This document shows, piece after piece, positions 49,656-62,731 of a DNA stretch of 64,000 bases. This DNA comes from Diphasiastrum complanatum (lineage: Eukaryota > Streptophyta > Lycopodiopsida > Lycopodiales > Lycopodiaceae). A model generated the notes under the pieces. That model was given only the letters and a program-made list of their open reading frames with translations, did not search any database and was not told where the DNA came from. Location: positions 19,114,967 through 19,178,966 of the forward strand of contig CM055102.1 of the NCBI GenBank assembly GCA_029204225.1. Direction: 5' to 3'. Numbering within the stretch: the first letter of the stretch is position 1; each line of letters begins with the position of its first letter. Both the position numbers and the translations under genes were made by a program.

Positions 49656-50790
49656 TTACTTATTCTCGTATGGAATCAAGTAGAATTTGGCCACATGACT
49701 GTAATTGATGAAATATACAACCCTTTCAAAATTGGCCTCTTTTGCCTTCACAATACCCATGAAAAATGGACTGACAACAAAAATGATTCCCTTCGAATCC
49801 ATACTAATATTATGCTGCAAAAAATTTTGACCGACTTCAACAATCACATTTGTGATTTTTGAAGTTTTATCTTTAAGCTCTATGCAAACTTTGGGACCTA
49901 ATCTATAGCTTCTATTTGAATCTGAAAGGAAAAAGTCAAAATAATTTTCAAGCATATCAATTTTATTGCCTAAATAAGTCTCGTATTGATTGTGATGGTC
50001 AAAATAAAAGAAAATTTGATTGGAATCGTAAGGGATTCTAACAAAAATGTTATGTACAGGTTTTGAATCCGATGCCCCAACAATATTAATAGATTTTTCA
50101 GTTATCTTATCAAGCTCTTCTTGGGTTATCTCCACCTTCGGTGAAGAAACCTTCTGAGGAGCTGAACGGTAACAGGAGGAGATTGTAATTTTGCTTCTAA
50201 ACCAGCATCTGATTCAGAGGACAGAATGATTCGGGGTCTCTTTGCAAGGATTACCTTAGGAGGAAGGGAATCAGCTGGCCTACGAGATCCAGCTTTCTTA
50301 GGAATAGTAATTTCAAATTTCTTTTTTATTACAAGATTACAGAAATCATGCAAAGAATTAGTAGCTTGTGGACTTATGATTCTAGCATGCATAATCTTGA
50401 TGAGCGCATAATTTGTGTTCCATGAGTGTATAAAGTACATTAATCTCTCAATGTTGCCAGATTGTCGCATGCTTAAGATCACATATGAGAAAGTGAGATT
50501 CAAAATTGTGTACGCTTTTTTCACAAGAGTGCACTTCTTGCTCACACTTGTTGCTTTGTACACAAGGTAGAACATGTGTAGGAACAAGTTTTACTTTCGT
50601 GCACTTTACAATACTTTTGATAATGCATCCCAAATAGCCCAAGTCATCATGAAGATTATTTTTACGCTAAAATCTTGAAAGAGGTCATCTATGATATCGA
50701 CAGGAGAAATATATATATTTTTAGGACTTAATGGGTAAAGTAGACAATAAGTTGTGCTTGAATATATCTTTTCTCTAAGAAATTAATGGA
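49656..50790 (-). pseudogene. Unidentified protein-coding-like region with frameshifts
   Basis: Reading the minus strand from about 50770, protein-like sequence continues through three phases: PLSPKNIYISPVDIIDDLFQ and LGYLGCIIKSIVKCTKVK (50745-50590), then a 150-codon open stretch (50575-50126; FYLVYKATSVSKKCTLVKKA, ILSMRQSGNIERLMYFIHSW, basic RRPADSLPPKVILAKRPRI), then a 160-codon stretch (50135-49656; VEITQEELDKITEKSINIVG, FYFDHHNQYETYLGNKIDML) ending at TAA. Junctions lie near 50590 and 50150. It has no RT, zinc knuckle or transposase motif and I do not recognise the family. A transposon capsid-like gene or a dead host gene are both possible. Confidence 0.45.
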
Positions 50791-51600
50791 AAACCGGACA
50801 AGTCAACCACTACTTGGAGTGTTGTTCATGGAATATTGTTAGATGACTAGTTAAGGTGGGTATATTGGTTATATTTAATAAAATTTGGTCACATCATTAT
50901 TTCATATGGTTCAATTAGAATGCCACCATTCTTTACACTTTATGGCTATGATTACAACCAATGAATGTGAATTTGAAATAGTTACTTTCTATGAACTACA
51001 ACACATGGAAGCAATTGTGAAGGCTTATTGACAACACATTAGGAAATTCAATGTAAGATAAATTCCTTTGTAGGAAAAGAAATCAATCTATGGGTTTTTT
51101 CAAGGTGAATTTGTATAATTGATGCCTGAGTTTACCTGTATACGAAACTAAAGAAAACTCAAACTGAGAAGTTGATTCTTTGATATAATGGAACTTTCAA
51201 AATCATGAACACGATGGACTACTTAAATTATGAGCTTGAATCACTACCATGACTCAAATGCATTGTGTTTTTCGTGTAAATTTATTGAAACAATGTTTGG
51301 AATAATAGATTCTTACAACAAGGGTACTACCACATTTGGAATCTACTATGTCATACACATAAATATCCTATGTATTCTCATTACTTGTAGCGCAAATTTT
51401 CAAATGTTGCTTAAATTTTGAGTTAGGTACATTTGTGGTATTAGAGCATTAGATTATATATACATTAACAATTATCATGAATCTCATGAGAGTCAATGGC
51501 AAACTGCATTTTGAACACATTTCCTTGGTCTTTGGATCAAGAATTTTCTAATCTATCTTATTCATTTTATTCTTGTTTTTTTTTTTCTTTTGATACTATT
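50791..51600. other. No recognisable gene
   Basis: AT-rich, stop-dense. Nothing supported. Confidence 0.45.
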
Positions 51601-51614
51601 TAGAAACTTCTTGT

Positions 51615-51836
51615 TTGTCGCATGGTATAAGCATTTTTGGATTTGATTATGATAAAAGAAATGTTGTTCAATGTTGTGATCTGTTGTTAAACAATATAGT
51701 ATTTAAGGACACTACTATGAACTCTTATTGGCAGCTTATTAGGGTGATCACTTTATGGAATATTTGGCTAGATAGAAATAGCAGAGAATTTGCGATTGGC
51801 GATTTTTCCATCTCCCCCCAAGAAAAGAAAAAATAA
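51615..51836 (+). pseudogene. Possible LINE ORF2 C-terminal fragment
   Basis: A short frame containing WQLIRVITLWNIWLDRNSRE resembles the ..W..LWxIWL.RN.R.F signature after the zinc-binding RT-associated domain of plant LINEs. No RT motif or poly-A-defined 3' end is visible, so this rests on one motif. Confidence 0.4.
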
Positions 51837-53129
51837 ATGTTGTTGGGAAACCATTTTGTTTGCTTGATGTATTTTTACTAGATAATGAAGTTTATTTCTA
51901 GTTTTTGAGGGCCACAAAATCTCTTTTTGAAGTTTTTATATCTTCCAAGAAACCACAATTAGCCTCCCATGCCTCATACTAATCTTTTCAAATTTTTCAA
52001 GATTGTAAGTGGATGATTCTTATTGTAAAATCTTTTTTTTTTCATTGCAAATGAATAGAAGCATAAGCAATCTTCGCTAGACCCCACACCATCTCATCTC
52101 TATCTTTGCCATAAGAAAATGTTGCCACTATTCCCTTCAAGCCCAACAATATTGTCTCCTATCACTTGCCTCCTACATATGATATTTCAGTTTTGTAGCC
52201 ATAGCTCCAGAACCTTAGAGAAAAACTATTCCAAAAATTCTCCAATGAACAAATTTGTTATGGTCCCACGTTTCAAACATCATCCTTGTTTTTCAAGGTC
52301 AAAACAAACTCCATAACAAAAATCTTGGGCATCATGTCAAAGTTCAAAGACCAAAGTACTTTTCCCAAAAATGGAATGTTGAAAGGCCAATTATTGCACA
52401 GTAGTGTTTAGAAGTCGAAAAGCGCCAAAAATACCCAATTTTCAACTATTTTTTTTTTCCCAAAATTGATGACAACTTGGATACATGAAGTAATAAAACA
52501 AAGAAATTTCTATGAATATACATATTGAGAATTAATTTTTGTAAAAAGCTTTCTTAAAAGAAAAATGATGTGAACTTTTAATCACGAATGTACATGCAAG
52601 AAACATTTAGATTGTTGAAAAACAACAATTGTAATTTGAAAGATTAAAAAATGAAATGAAAACAATTTTCCTTCTCAAACTCATGTGGTAGGCATCTCAA
52701 CTTTTAACAAGCCATCACAATAGCTTACTAATATTATGGCAAACTAACGAGGTAACAAAGTGGACAAATTAGTTCAATTAGCTCTAAATCGAGCCCGATT
52801 TGAGCTTATTAGAATGAGATCTTTGCCAGTTTTTTTATTGACATGCTCAATTATAAGGCCTCTGTGAAACAACCAAGTCATGATAAGTAATCAGATTTTA
52901 AAGAATTGTTGGAATTTTTTTTCACAAAAGCTCTAACATTGCAAGATGATTAATTGCAACAAGTGATCACTTTGTTTAAAGAACAAAATAAGAGAACGAT
53001 TGATAGTTATAACTAAAGAACATCATAAAAAGAGGAATAATAGGCATGAATCAACACTATGATTGCTTTCTAGACACAAAACCTTGTGTGTCCCAAAAAT
53101 GCAATAAATCAAGAGAGCAATATGTAAAT

Positions 53130-53130
<1 letters not shown>
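51837..53130. other. No recognisable gene
   Basis: AT-rich, with homopolymer A and T runs. Nothing supported. Confidence 0.45.

Positions 53131-53205
<75 letters not shown>
53131..53205. repeat. (CT)n microsatellite, 75 bp
   Basis: Uninterrupted CT dinucleotides. Confidence 0.98.
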
Positions 53206-53208
<3 letters not shown>

Positions 53209-54216
53209 GCAATGTTGGAGAGGCAATAGTGTATACTTTACATAATGACCTCCATGCCATTTGAAGGACCTCTTAAATGGCATAACATGAAGTTTTGCTA
53301 AAAATAAAAACAAAATTTATAGTTAGATATTTACCAAAGTAAGTTCCTTATTCATTTATAAGAAGTTCAAACTTACTATAAATAAAATGAGATGAGAATC
53401 ATATGATGATAAAGGTTCGGTTTCTATTGACGTGTTTAGTTGACCATTATGCGGAGGGCCTTCCTATTATGAGGCCCTAGGGATGCCTCAAAATAGGAAG
53501 ATCTTCGCCTATCGATGTCACTGATTGGCACGGGGACTTTGGCCCTCTGCCAATAAGAAATTAACATGTGGTTTGTAAATGTTGGGCAATGGTTAGGTTT
53601 GTATGTTGACTATCGAAGAATTAAATTTTTATTTGGGTAGTTTTTCTCGACTCAGGCATGCACAACCCTCAATCACATAGGTTCTAAGTGGGCCTCCATA
53701 GCCACACACACATGCACACAAATAGGAGTATAAGTTCGTTGTTGATATATAAAAACAAAATGTTGGAACCTCAAAAATGTTATGGGACAAAAACATGAAT
53801 GTAACATATGGTAGACAACGACACATACGGGCGCACGGGCAGATAACATGAACACATTTAAAACATCTCCTTGGCCAAGCGACTCGTGTTGAACAGTGTC
53901 TCAACCACCAAAATGCTTAAGGCATGAGAAACTCCCCTATATGTCAGAATTGCATTTGGCATGAATTTTAGGTCTTTTGGGGCCTATATTATATTGCATA
54001 TTGTAGAAGTGCAAACATCAACTACAAGCACGCACGGGCAAGCAACAGAATCATATTCAATATTTCTCCTTGGACAGGCGACTCGTGCTAAACTATGTCA
54101 CAAACTACCAAAGTAGTCAATGCATGAGAGCTCCTCTATACAAGGTAATGGCCCTCCCGATGGCCAATAAGCACTTTGGATGTGGATAATTGTATGCCTC
54201 TCTCCAAGAGTGCTGT
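53206..54216. repeat. Direct repeat of about 120 bp, no gene
   Basis: A segment with GCGCACGGGCA..CTCCTTGGCCAAGCGACTCGTG..CAATGCATGAGA-like sequence occurs at about 53828-53940 and, diverged, at about 54030-54140 (ACGCACGGGCAAGCAACAG, CTCCTTGGACAGGCGACTCG). No coding feature recognised. Confidence 0.6.
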
Positions 54217-54230
54217 GGAGAGAGAGAGAG

Positions 54231-54276
<46 letters not shown>

Positions 54277-54280
54277 TGTG
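54217..54280. repeat. (GA)n microsatellite upstream of the host-like gene
   Basis: GA repeats interrupted once by GCGA, followed by a few TG. GA-rich tracts are common near plant transcription starts; a role here is inference only. Confidence 0.9.
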
Positions 54281-54745
54281 TAAAAATAAAAAAAGGACTG
54301 TTCATCTGAATGTAGATTTTGCTTCAAAGCGATAGCGATCAGATGAGTTACTGAAAGCGCCAGTAGTAACTGTTCGCAGCAATCCGGAAGCTGCAGAATT
54401 GGAGGATAAGCAGCTGGGATTGTGGGCAGGAAAAGACTGTGTTCCTCTTGCAGTAGCAACTCTAGCTAGAGAATCAGTTTTCGATCTTTGATGATGTGAG
54501 CTGATGCCGCCAATCTTGCGCTGGTGCGGTCTGACTGCAACGTGCCGCTGATTTGCGCTTAGGCAGAGCCTGGGATCGTGCTGATATCCTCAGTTGCAGG
54601 TGTCGGGAGACTTGATTGGATACAGCAAACTGATCTTCAGGGAGACGGAGGCAAAGGCGGAGGTGTCATGCTTCACTCCACAAACGACTCAACAGTGTCA
54701 TGCGTTGATTTTTGTTTGTAAGGAGCGGACATCTTGATACGATGA
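54281..54745 (+). promoter_or_regulatory. Probable 5' region of the host-like gene
   Basis: More balanced in GC than its surroundings, with TAAAAATAAAAAAAGG at 54281 as a weak TATA-like stretch. It may hold the promoter, 5' UTR and an upstream exon of the gene that is open from 54746. No splice donor could be assigned confidently. Confidence 0.35.
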
Positions 54746-55870
54746 CGATCCGACAGGAAGGAAAAGTATTACGATCTATCAAAAGCCGATGTGGGTTTTC
54801 GCAAAGTGGGGTTCCTAAAGCTCAACGTGATTGAACTTTTGAAAATTATATACAAGGCCGCGATCGAATTTGCCTTAGCGATGGCAAACTTATGCCTGCG
54901 GAAGGTAGTCGCTATCTGCAGTAGTACTCTAACAGCCGCTCAATCGTTGTTAATTCTTATACAGAGGAGCTATCTATCTGTACGCAAGCTTTGTCGATGG
55001 ATTTTTGCCCATTTTATGCTATCTTTGCGATCGTTGATGCATATGTTACGTTCTAATTTCAGTCTCAAAATTTACCCGGCAAGTATAGCTGATGCAGTTC
55101 CAACTTCCACAGAAACTGCTGTGCTTCACGCAGAATATTGTAGCTCGTCTCTCGATTCTGCAAATACTGCTGAATCTTCTTTTTCGCCATCTTTCCGACT
55201 GAGGGTGCAAAAGCGCTTGACCGAGTTAGCAGCTCCTATTCGAACAAGCATACGTATGTCCTCAACCAGAAACACAGCCACCCAAAAAGGATTTAAGCAG
55301 CTGAGAGACAGAAGCAATATGATCAGAAACTCTTGTGCTTTTGAATTGAAGAAAGATGATAAAATCTCAGTGGACCTGGACGTTTCTACGAAGCCTAGCA
55401 TGCATAATATTTTGAGGTCTTCAAGTTTCTCCGTGAATTCCAGATCTCAGATCATTGATGAGCACAGAAACAGAAACACTTTCACTTCCATGAACGTGAT
55501 GCAAACAAAGGGCAAAGCCATTGAGAGTAACACTTGTTCAAGGCTAGCAATATTGAACGAGCATGCAGTGATTGGAGGCTCTAGTTTGCTCCTCGTGCTA
55601 AGCACCCTATCTTTAGGCCGCTTTCCTGCTATACTTTTCACATCCATGTCATGGATCGCAATCTTATTCATAAAAGCTTATCATGAAACTGGAAGCTGGA
55701 CTAGCAACGGTTTATCTGTATTGTCTTTAAGCAGCAAGAGCTTTAGCCAGGAGATCAATAAGAGCTCAACTTCTGCCACATATCAAATGGATTTTACTTC
55801 CAATAAGTACAAGAAAAAAGTGATCATGGAGGGGATTTTGGAGAGAAACCATGGAATTTTTCAAACATAA
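54746..55870 (+). CDS. Plant membrane protein of unknown function, 5' end uncertain
   Basis: One long frame, open from just after a TGA at 54743 to TAA 55868-55870. The first in-frame ATG is 54881 (330 codons), but residues before it (NVIELLKIIYKAAIEFA) look native, so an upstream exon or other start is likely. The N-terminal ~100 residues are hydrophobic/basic. The middle is Ser/Thr/Arg-rich and probably disordered. Near codons 255-295 of the 54791 phase lies a hydrophobic pair (VIGGSSLLLVLSTLSLGRF, AILFTSMSWIAILFI). The C-terminal motif YKKKVIMEGILERN resembles a conserved tail of uncharacterised plant membrane proteins. Unlike neighbouring frames it carries no transposon motif. Likely a real nuclear gene; function unknown. 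Confidence 0.65.
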   Translation, partial: RSDRKEKYYDLSKADVGFRKVGFLKLNVIELLKIIYKAAIEFALAMANLCLRKVVAICSSTLTAAQSLLILIQRSYLSVRKLCRWIFAHFMLSLRSLMHMLRSNFSLKIYPASIADAVPTSTETAVLHAEYCSSSLDSANTAESSFSPSFRLRVQKRLTELAAPIRTSIRMSSTRNTATQKGFKQLRDRSNMIRNSCAFELKKDDKISVDLDVSTKPSMHNILRSSSFSVNSRSQIIDEHRNRNTFTSMNVMQTKGKAIESNTCSRLAILNEHAVIGGSSLLLVLSTLSLGRFPAILFTSMSWIAILFIKAYHETGSWTSNGLSVLSLSSKSFSQEINKSSTSATYQMDFTSNKYKKKVIMEGILERNHGIFQT

Positions 55871-55876
55871 CAACAG

Positions 55877-56025
55877 GTAAGCATCTGTTTATTGATCATC
55901 ACTTTAAAATTGAAAAACGTTTGCAGTCATAAACAGTGATTCCATGTGGAGGTTGAAGGAATCTAAGTTGCTAGCTTCTTTTTCTGCATGTGAGCTTTAT
56001 ATAAGCTGTCTAATTAGTTCTGCAG
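55877..56025 (+). other. Candidate 3' UTR intron
   Basis: CAACAG|GTAAGC donor six bases after the stop codon, and TTCTGCAG acceptor at 56025, preceded by a T-rich stretch. A 149-bp intron in the 3' UTR is plausible but unproven. Confidence 0.45.
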
Positions 56026-56498
56026 ATCAGCTATTCAAGCACAAACAAGCTCAAGTGTGTTGGATGTAATTGGTGGAAGCCAGATCAAAGAAATATTGTG
56101 TGACTGGGCATATTACACTTGAGCTTAGCCAAAAGGCTGACAAGGCATATTAGAATAGGCTTCTATGAAAAGACTTCTTGTTACTTTATTTGAAATATTT
56201 TCAATACTTGATGAATGATCTTTTTGCAAGGGATATTTTCATGAGTAATTTGAGAAGTTGCATTTGAGCCCCTTGGGCCGAGAAGTATTTGAACTACGTT
56301 AGTAAAGGATTCCCAACAGTTGACATAGTGCAGGAGAGGCTTAAATTTTGCAAAAATCATTGAGCTAAGCCATGCCATAAGTATTTCTATAAAGATTTCA
56401 AGGTGCTTTGGCTTTTATAAATTTTGCACATGTGCCTTTTTGGATAACATTAGTCATCCTTTACATAAGGGAATGGAATTTTCCACCGAGCTTTCCAT

Positions 56499-56540
56499 TG
56501 GGTCATCTGCCAAAACAATTGGGTCATCTGCCAAAACAAT
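56499..56540 (+). repeat. Two-copy perfect 21-bp tandem repeat
   Basis: TTGGGTCATCTGCCAAAACAA is repeated exactly, head to tail. Confidence 0.9.
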
Positions 56541-57785
56541 TATTTGGCTTTAGGCCTCACCATCTATTATGGGAGGATTGTCCAATGGAAACATAAAGGT
56601 CTCTAGAAGACACCCCCCATTATTAAGAGGACAAGCATAAATTTCACTATGTAATATGTGTTTGTAAAAAACCAATGGGCATTAGTGTTCATAGTAAATT
56701 TTATTTATCAAACCTATCAAATAATTTAACATTTACATCCAAGAAAATTTTTATGTGCATGTAATTTTCAATTATATGTATGGTTTAGAGGTTTGTAATC
56801 AGTTTTTTTGAGAGGAAATAATTTCCATGTTGGTATTCACATCTTAGTTCAAAAAATTTGAAGGATTCTTCAATATAAAGAAATGTCAAGGGATAAATTG
56901 AAACACAATTATATTTGGGCATGGATCTTGGAATTAACATTTTGTATTTTGCAATGCATATTTAATGAGCATTAGCATTATTATTTAGTAATGTACATGT
57001 ACATCCTTAATCATGCATAGCCATAAAGGAGCTCAAGGCAACTCAATAACAACTCAACCAACTACGGAGCTGGTTGGTATACTCGATATGCCCCTTCACC
57101 ATGTCATCAAGCTATTTCGCACCAACGTTTAGGTTAATCTACAACATAAAGTCGACTCCCACCGACCTCGGTGTTTCCACTTTCAAATCTCATTTTAAAA
57201 GTGGGTTATTGAATTTTGAACTTAAAGTAAATTTTGACATATTTTGTTAATTCAACAATTATCACATTAAGCAAGCAAATTTTTTTTAACAATGATAGAT
57301 TCAAATAGGATTATTTTTTGACTAAGGAAATGAAAAGAACTGAAATACTTGCATTAGGGCGTGGAGACCTTAAAACAACTCAATTCATAAAGATCAATAA
57401 CTTCTATTGCGTAGCTATGACAACCAAGCACCTTGCCAATGGATTCACCTCAAAGTCTCAACATAAAAGCTTTAATAAGCTTCCAACTCTCTTAATATTC
57501 AATGAATACAAAATGAATGACATGAGACCTATGTATGTGAAGTATGGAGGGTCCGTTTTCTTTTCAAACCCTAAATTAGTGTAACATTTCTAATTCTAAC
57601 CTTACAATGTTACTAATGGTGAAGATGAGACACTAGTATATGTATCCAATAGAGTGTAGTGACTCTTGTAGCACTTTAAGAGAACTTCAAACTGAAATTT
57701 TGTATGATATTATCTTCCCATGTTGGCCTCACGTATTGAATTAAGTTATCAGAACATCTAGAACATGGACCTCAAATAGTCAAAT
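56541..57785. other. No recognisable gene
   Basis: AT-rich. An 89-codon frame at 57318-57584 has no recognisable motif and is not supported as a gene. Confidence 0.45.
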
Positions 57786-57789
57786 AATT

Positions 57790-58230
57790 TTACAAACTTT
57801 TCATGCTCCCTCTTAAATATAGCTTGTTATTTGAACATAGATCTACCAAAAACCCCAAGATATGATCTATATCCTATGAATACGTCATTGCCTGATTCTT
57901 TGGTGAAGATATCAGCCACACTTTCCTTTGAAGACAAATGTTGAAGCTCCACCTCTTTGGCAATAACTTTCTCTCATACAAAGATGTGAAATGTCGATAT
58001 GGTTGCTCCTAACATGAAAAGTTAGATTGTCAGGCCTAGCTTTGAGATAAAGCATTATTATAAAATATGGTTGGTATTACCTCAAGTTCCAACAAGTGAA
58101 TCGCCAATAGAAGCCTTTGATCCATAACATCTCCTTACAACAAGTTGTCAATGCTTTGTACTTCGTCTTGGTTGATGAGAGTAAAACACTTGCTTGTTTT
58201 TATCATACAACTTCATCTCTAAGAAAGAAT
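57790..58230 (-). pseudogene. Decayed copia RNase H
   Basis: Minus-strand, shifting frames: AFFLRDEVV, LLSSTKTKYKALTTCCKEM, LWIKG, PDNLTFHVRSNHIDISHLC and REKVIAKEVELQ-like remains. It corresponds to the second half of copia RNase H (STEAEY.A, LW...L, FH.R.KHI.I..H..RE). Heavily mutated. Confidence 0.7.
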
Positions 58231-58439
58231 GCATAAGTAGTTATGATCAATGGATCTAAGTGGTAGGCCAATTTTAGGACACTTGTTAGGGCCATGCAGT
58301 TTGAGTTCCTTATATGTACAATCTTCTTTGTAATACAATCAACTTTTGCTGTGCCATCTTTGAGAGCTTGTGAGGAGTGACTATGGTGATTGATTGATGT
58401 GATTTGCATACTGCACTAGATCCTATCACAATTTTAACT

Positions 58440-58451
58440 TGGTATCAGAGC
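58440..58451 (+). other. Primer-binding site of another LTR element
   Basis: TGGTATCAGAGC following ..ATTTTAACT. No Gag was recognised after it (to 58950), so only an orphan LTR/leader remnant remains. Confidence 0.65.
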
Positions 58452-59701
<1,250 letters not shown>

Positions 59702-60348
59702 TGTGAAAGATTCAACTAATTTGATCATGTTTGCTATATTTCCATATTTGGCAAATTGAGGCCCACTTTGTTTTAGACTTAGAGTTTGACTTTTCAAAGT
59801 TCATTAGTCTAAATTTCATTTGAATAAACGCTTTTTGAAAGTGTGGGAAAGTTAGAAGTCGAGTTTGAGGGAATTCAAATTTGAATGTTAGGTACTTTGA
59901 ATGTAGACTAAAAAATAGTAGGGTTAGCATTTTGGTGGAAAAGCCAAGTGGCCAAATAGGGTTTGGACCTATTATAGAAGGATGTAACTCGTGGAGAGAC
60001 ATATCTTCTCTCTTCTCTATCTCATTTCATGCTTATACATGGTTCTCTTGGGTTCTACTATCCATTGGTACACTATACTTGTGATTGCATGCAATTCTAT
60101 GTGTAGAATGATCTATCATTGCTATTTTTGGATCCACACGTGTGAAGTATAGTAGCTTGCTGGTTTTGTACAGACAACAATACTAATTTATCTTTTGATT
60201 CATGTTTGATCAAGTTCTATTAGAGTTAGCATCTCATTTTGTGTGTAGATGCTGATTTTTCTACATTGGTGAGATTGGTAGAGTAGGTTCTTTTGTAACC
60301 CAAGATCTTTTTGTGGACTAGATCATCAATGATCTGAAATCCTTCACA
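59702..60348 (+). mobile_element. 5' LTR of copia copy A, 647 bp
   Basis: Starts TGTGAAAGATTCAAC and ends ..CCTTCACA just before a primer-binding site; terminal inverted repeats TGTGAAAG/CTTCACA. It aligns over its whole length with 62070-62719 in the same orientation. Confidence 0.9.
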
Positions 60349-60360
60349 TGGTATCAGAGC
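60349..60360 (+). other. Primer-binding site of copia copy A
   Basis: TGGTATCAGAGC directly after the LTR-terminal CA. Confidence 0.9.
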
Positions 60361-60374
60361 TTGTGTTTCAGGTT

Positions 60375-61490
60375 ATGAAGGAGGAAATCATATCTATCAA
60401 TGATTTGGTGAAGATATCAAGGCTAGAGCAAGCTAGAGAGGATTCTACACCAAAATCGAGTTTTTTGCTAACCTCAAGCAACTATTCATTGTGGAAAGTG
60501 AGGATGGAATCACTTCTTGAGATGAATGATGTTTTGGATATTGTTGTAGGTTTGGAGGAGAGACCAGCAACACAACAAGATCAAATGAGGTATGATAAGA
60601 GGGCCAAAAGGGCTCTACACATTATCAAATTCAATGTTACCAATGAGCTTCTCAAGGAAGTTGGTAAGTGTACTTCATCTAAGGATGCTTGGGATTAATT
60701 GAAGAAGCTTTATGAATCCAAGTCTACTTCTAGAGTGTTGACTCTAAGAAGGCAAATCTTTTCTTGTTTGCAAAATAATGAAGAAAGTCCAAGTACTTTT
60801 GTTTTGAGGATGAAAGCATTGAATGATGAGTTGGCTTGCATTGATGAGAGCATTAAGGAAGGAGAGCTTGTTCAAGTCATTCTTAATGGATTGTTGGATG
60901 CTCATGCTAGCATTGTTCAAAGTATTGCTATTCAAAATACTTTGCCAAGTTTGATGGATCTTCAAGATATCTTTATCTATGAAGAATATAGGCTTCAAGC
61001 AAGAGGTGGATCCACATCAACACTTCAAGAGGAGGCTATGCACAAAGGGAAAATTCAAGGGCAAAACCAAAAGTAAGTGGTCTAAAGGGCAAGATCAAGT
61101 GGATGCTTCTTTAAGTGGAAAAAAGAAGGATAGATCAAAGCTCAAGTGCTTCTATTGTGGCATCAAAGGACACTTTGCAAGTGAGTGCTACAAGAAGAGA
61201 GATCAAGGAGACAAGCAGGGTAATCTTATTCTTGATGAGGATGGTTTGGATATTCAAGATGCAAATGATGATGCTTTTGTGATGTCTTCATGTATGCTTG
61301 CTAATGATGGAGATCTAGATCCTTGGTGGATTGATAGTGGAGCAAGTTCACACATGACTTTTCACAAAGAGTACTTCGCTTTTTTGTTGGCATATCATAG
61401 ATTTATTACAATTAGCAATAGTGGAGCTAAGATGTATGTAACATTCATTGATGATTTTAGTAGATTTTGTTGGATCTATCTACTAGCATA
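60375..61490 (+). pseudogene. Copia copy A gag and protease, then truncated integrase
   Basis: ATG 60375 opens gag: LLTSSNYSLWKVRMESLLEM, KALHII-type core, TAA at 60696-60698 in place of a Trp-Asp-x position, then LKKLYESKSTSRVLTLRRQI and LACIDESIKEGELVQVILNG. Around 61040 two bases are missing relative to copy B (ATGCACAAAGG versus ATGTTCACAAAGG), shifting the frame. The next phase has the knuckle CFYCGIKGHFASECYKKR and the protease WWIDSGASSHMT. It then jumps near 61430 to MYVTFIDDFSRFCWIYLL of integrase, deleting the pre-integrase region, and stops at TAG 61489-61491. No RT follows. Confidence 0.9.
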
Positions 61491-61970
<480 letters not shown>

Positions 61971-62069
61971 CCGTTTGAAAGATCTCCCGCTCTAGCTCTC
62001 TCTTTGATCGCGTTCGCAAGATCTCTCAATATTGGTCTGATATACCTCTTTCTTGCTGATCGTGCTCAA

Positions 62070-62719
62070 CGTGAAAGATTCAACTAGTTTCATCACATTT
62101 TGCAATATTTCCATATTTGGCATATTGAGGCCAAAACTTGTTTTAGACTTAGAGGTTCACTTTTCAAAGTTCATTAGTCTAAAATTCATTTGAATAAACA
62201 CTTTTTGAAAGTGTGGGAAAGATAGAATGCGAGTTTGAGTAGATTCAATTTGAATAAGTTGGGTACATTGAATCTAGACCCAAAATTGGTAGGGTTAGCA
62301 TTTTGGTGGGAAAGCCAAGTGGCCAAATAGGGTTTGGACCTGTTATAAAAGGATGTAACTCGTGGAGAGAGTCATCTTCTCTCTTCTCTATCTCATTTCA
62401 TTCTTATGCATGGTTCTCTTGGGTTCTACTATCCATTGGTGCACTATCTTGGTGATTGCTTGCAATTCTATGTGTAGAATGATCTATATTTGTTATTTTT
62501 GGATCCACACGTGTGAAATACAGTAGCTTGCTGGTTTTGTACGTACAACAATAGTACATAATCATTTCATTCAAGTTTGATCAATTTCTATTAGTGTTTG
62601 CATCTCAAATTGTGTGTAGATGCTAATTTTTCTACATTGGTGAAATTGGTAGTGTATTTCTCTTTCTAACCAAAGATCATTCAAGTAGATTGGATCTTAA
62701 GGATCTGAAATCTTTCACA
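62070..62719 (+). mobile_element. 5' LTR of copia copy B, 650 bp
   Basis: Begins CGTGAAAGATTC (first base C where copy A has T) and ends ..TCTTTCACA before the primer-binding site. Direct repeat of 59702-60348 with modest divergence. Confidence 0.9.
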
Positions 62720-62731
62720 TGGTATCAGAGC
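62720..62731 (+). other. Primer-binding site of copia copy B
   Basis: TGGTATCAGAGC directly after the LTR-terminal CA. Confidence 0.9.

Noticed and set aside
54791-54793. GTG as the start codon of the host-like gene
   Set aside because: Nuclear plant genes essentially use ATG; the frame is open further upstream to 54746, so the start lies in an upstream exon or at ATG 54881.
57318-57584. 89-codon plus-strand frame
   Set aside because: No motif, no neighbouring signals, and length within chance expectation for AT-rich DNA scanned on six frames.
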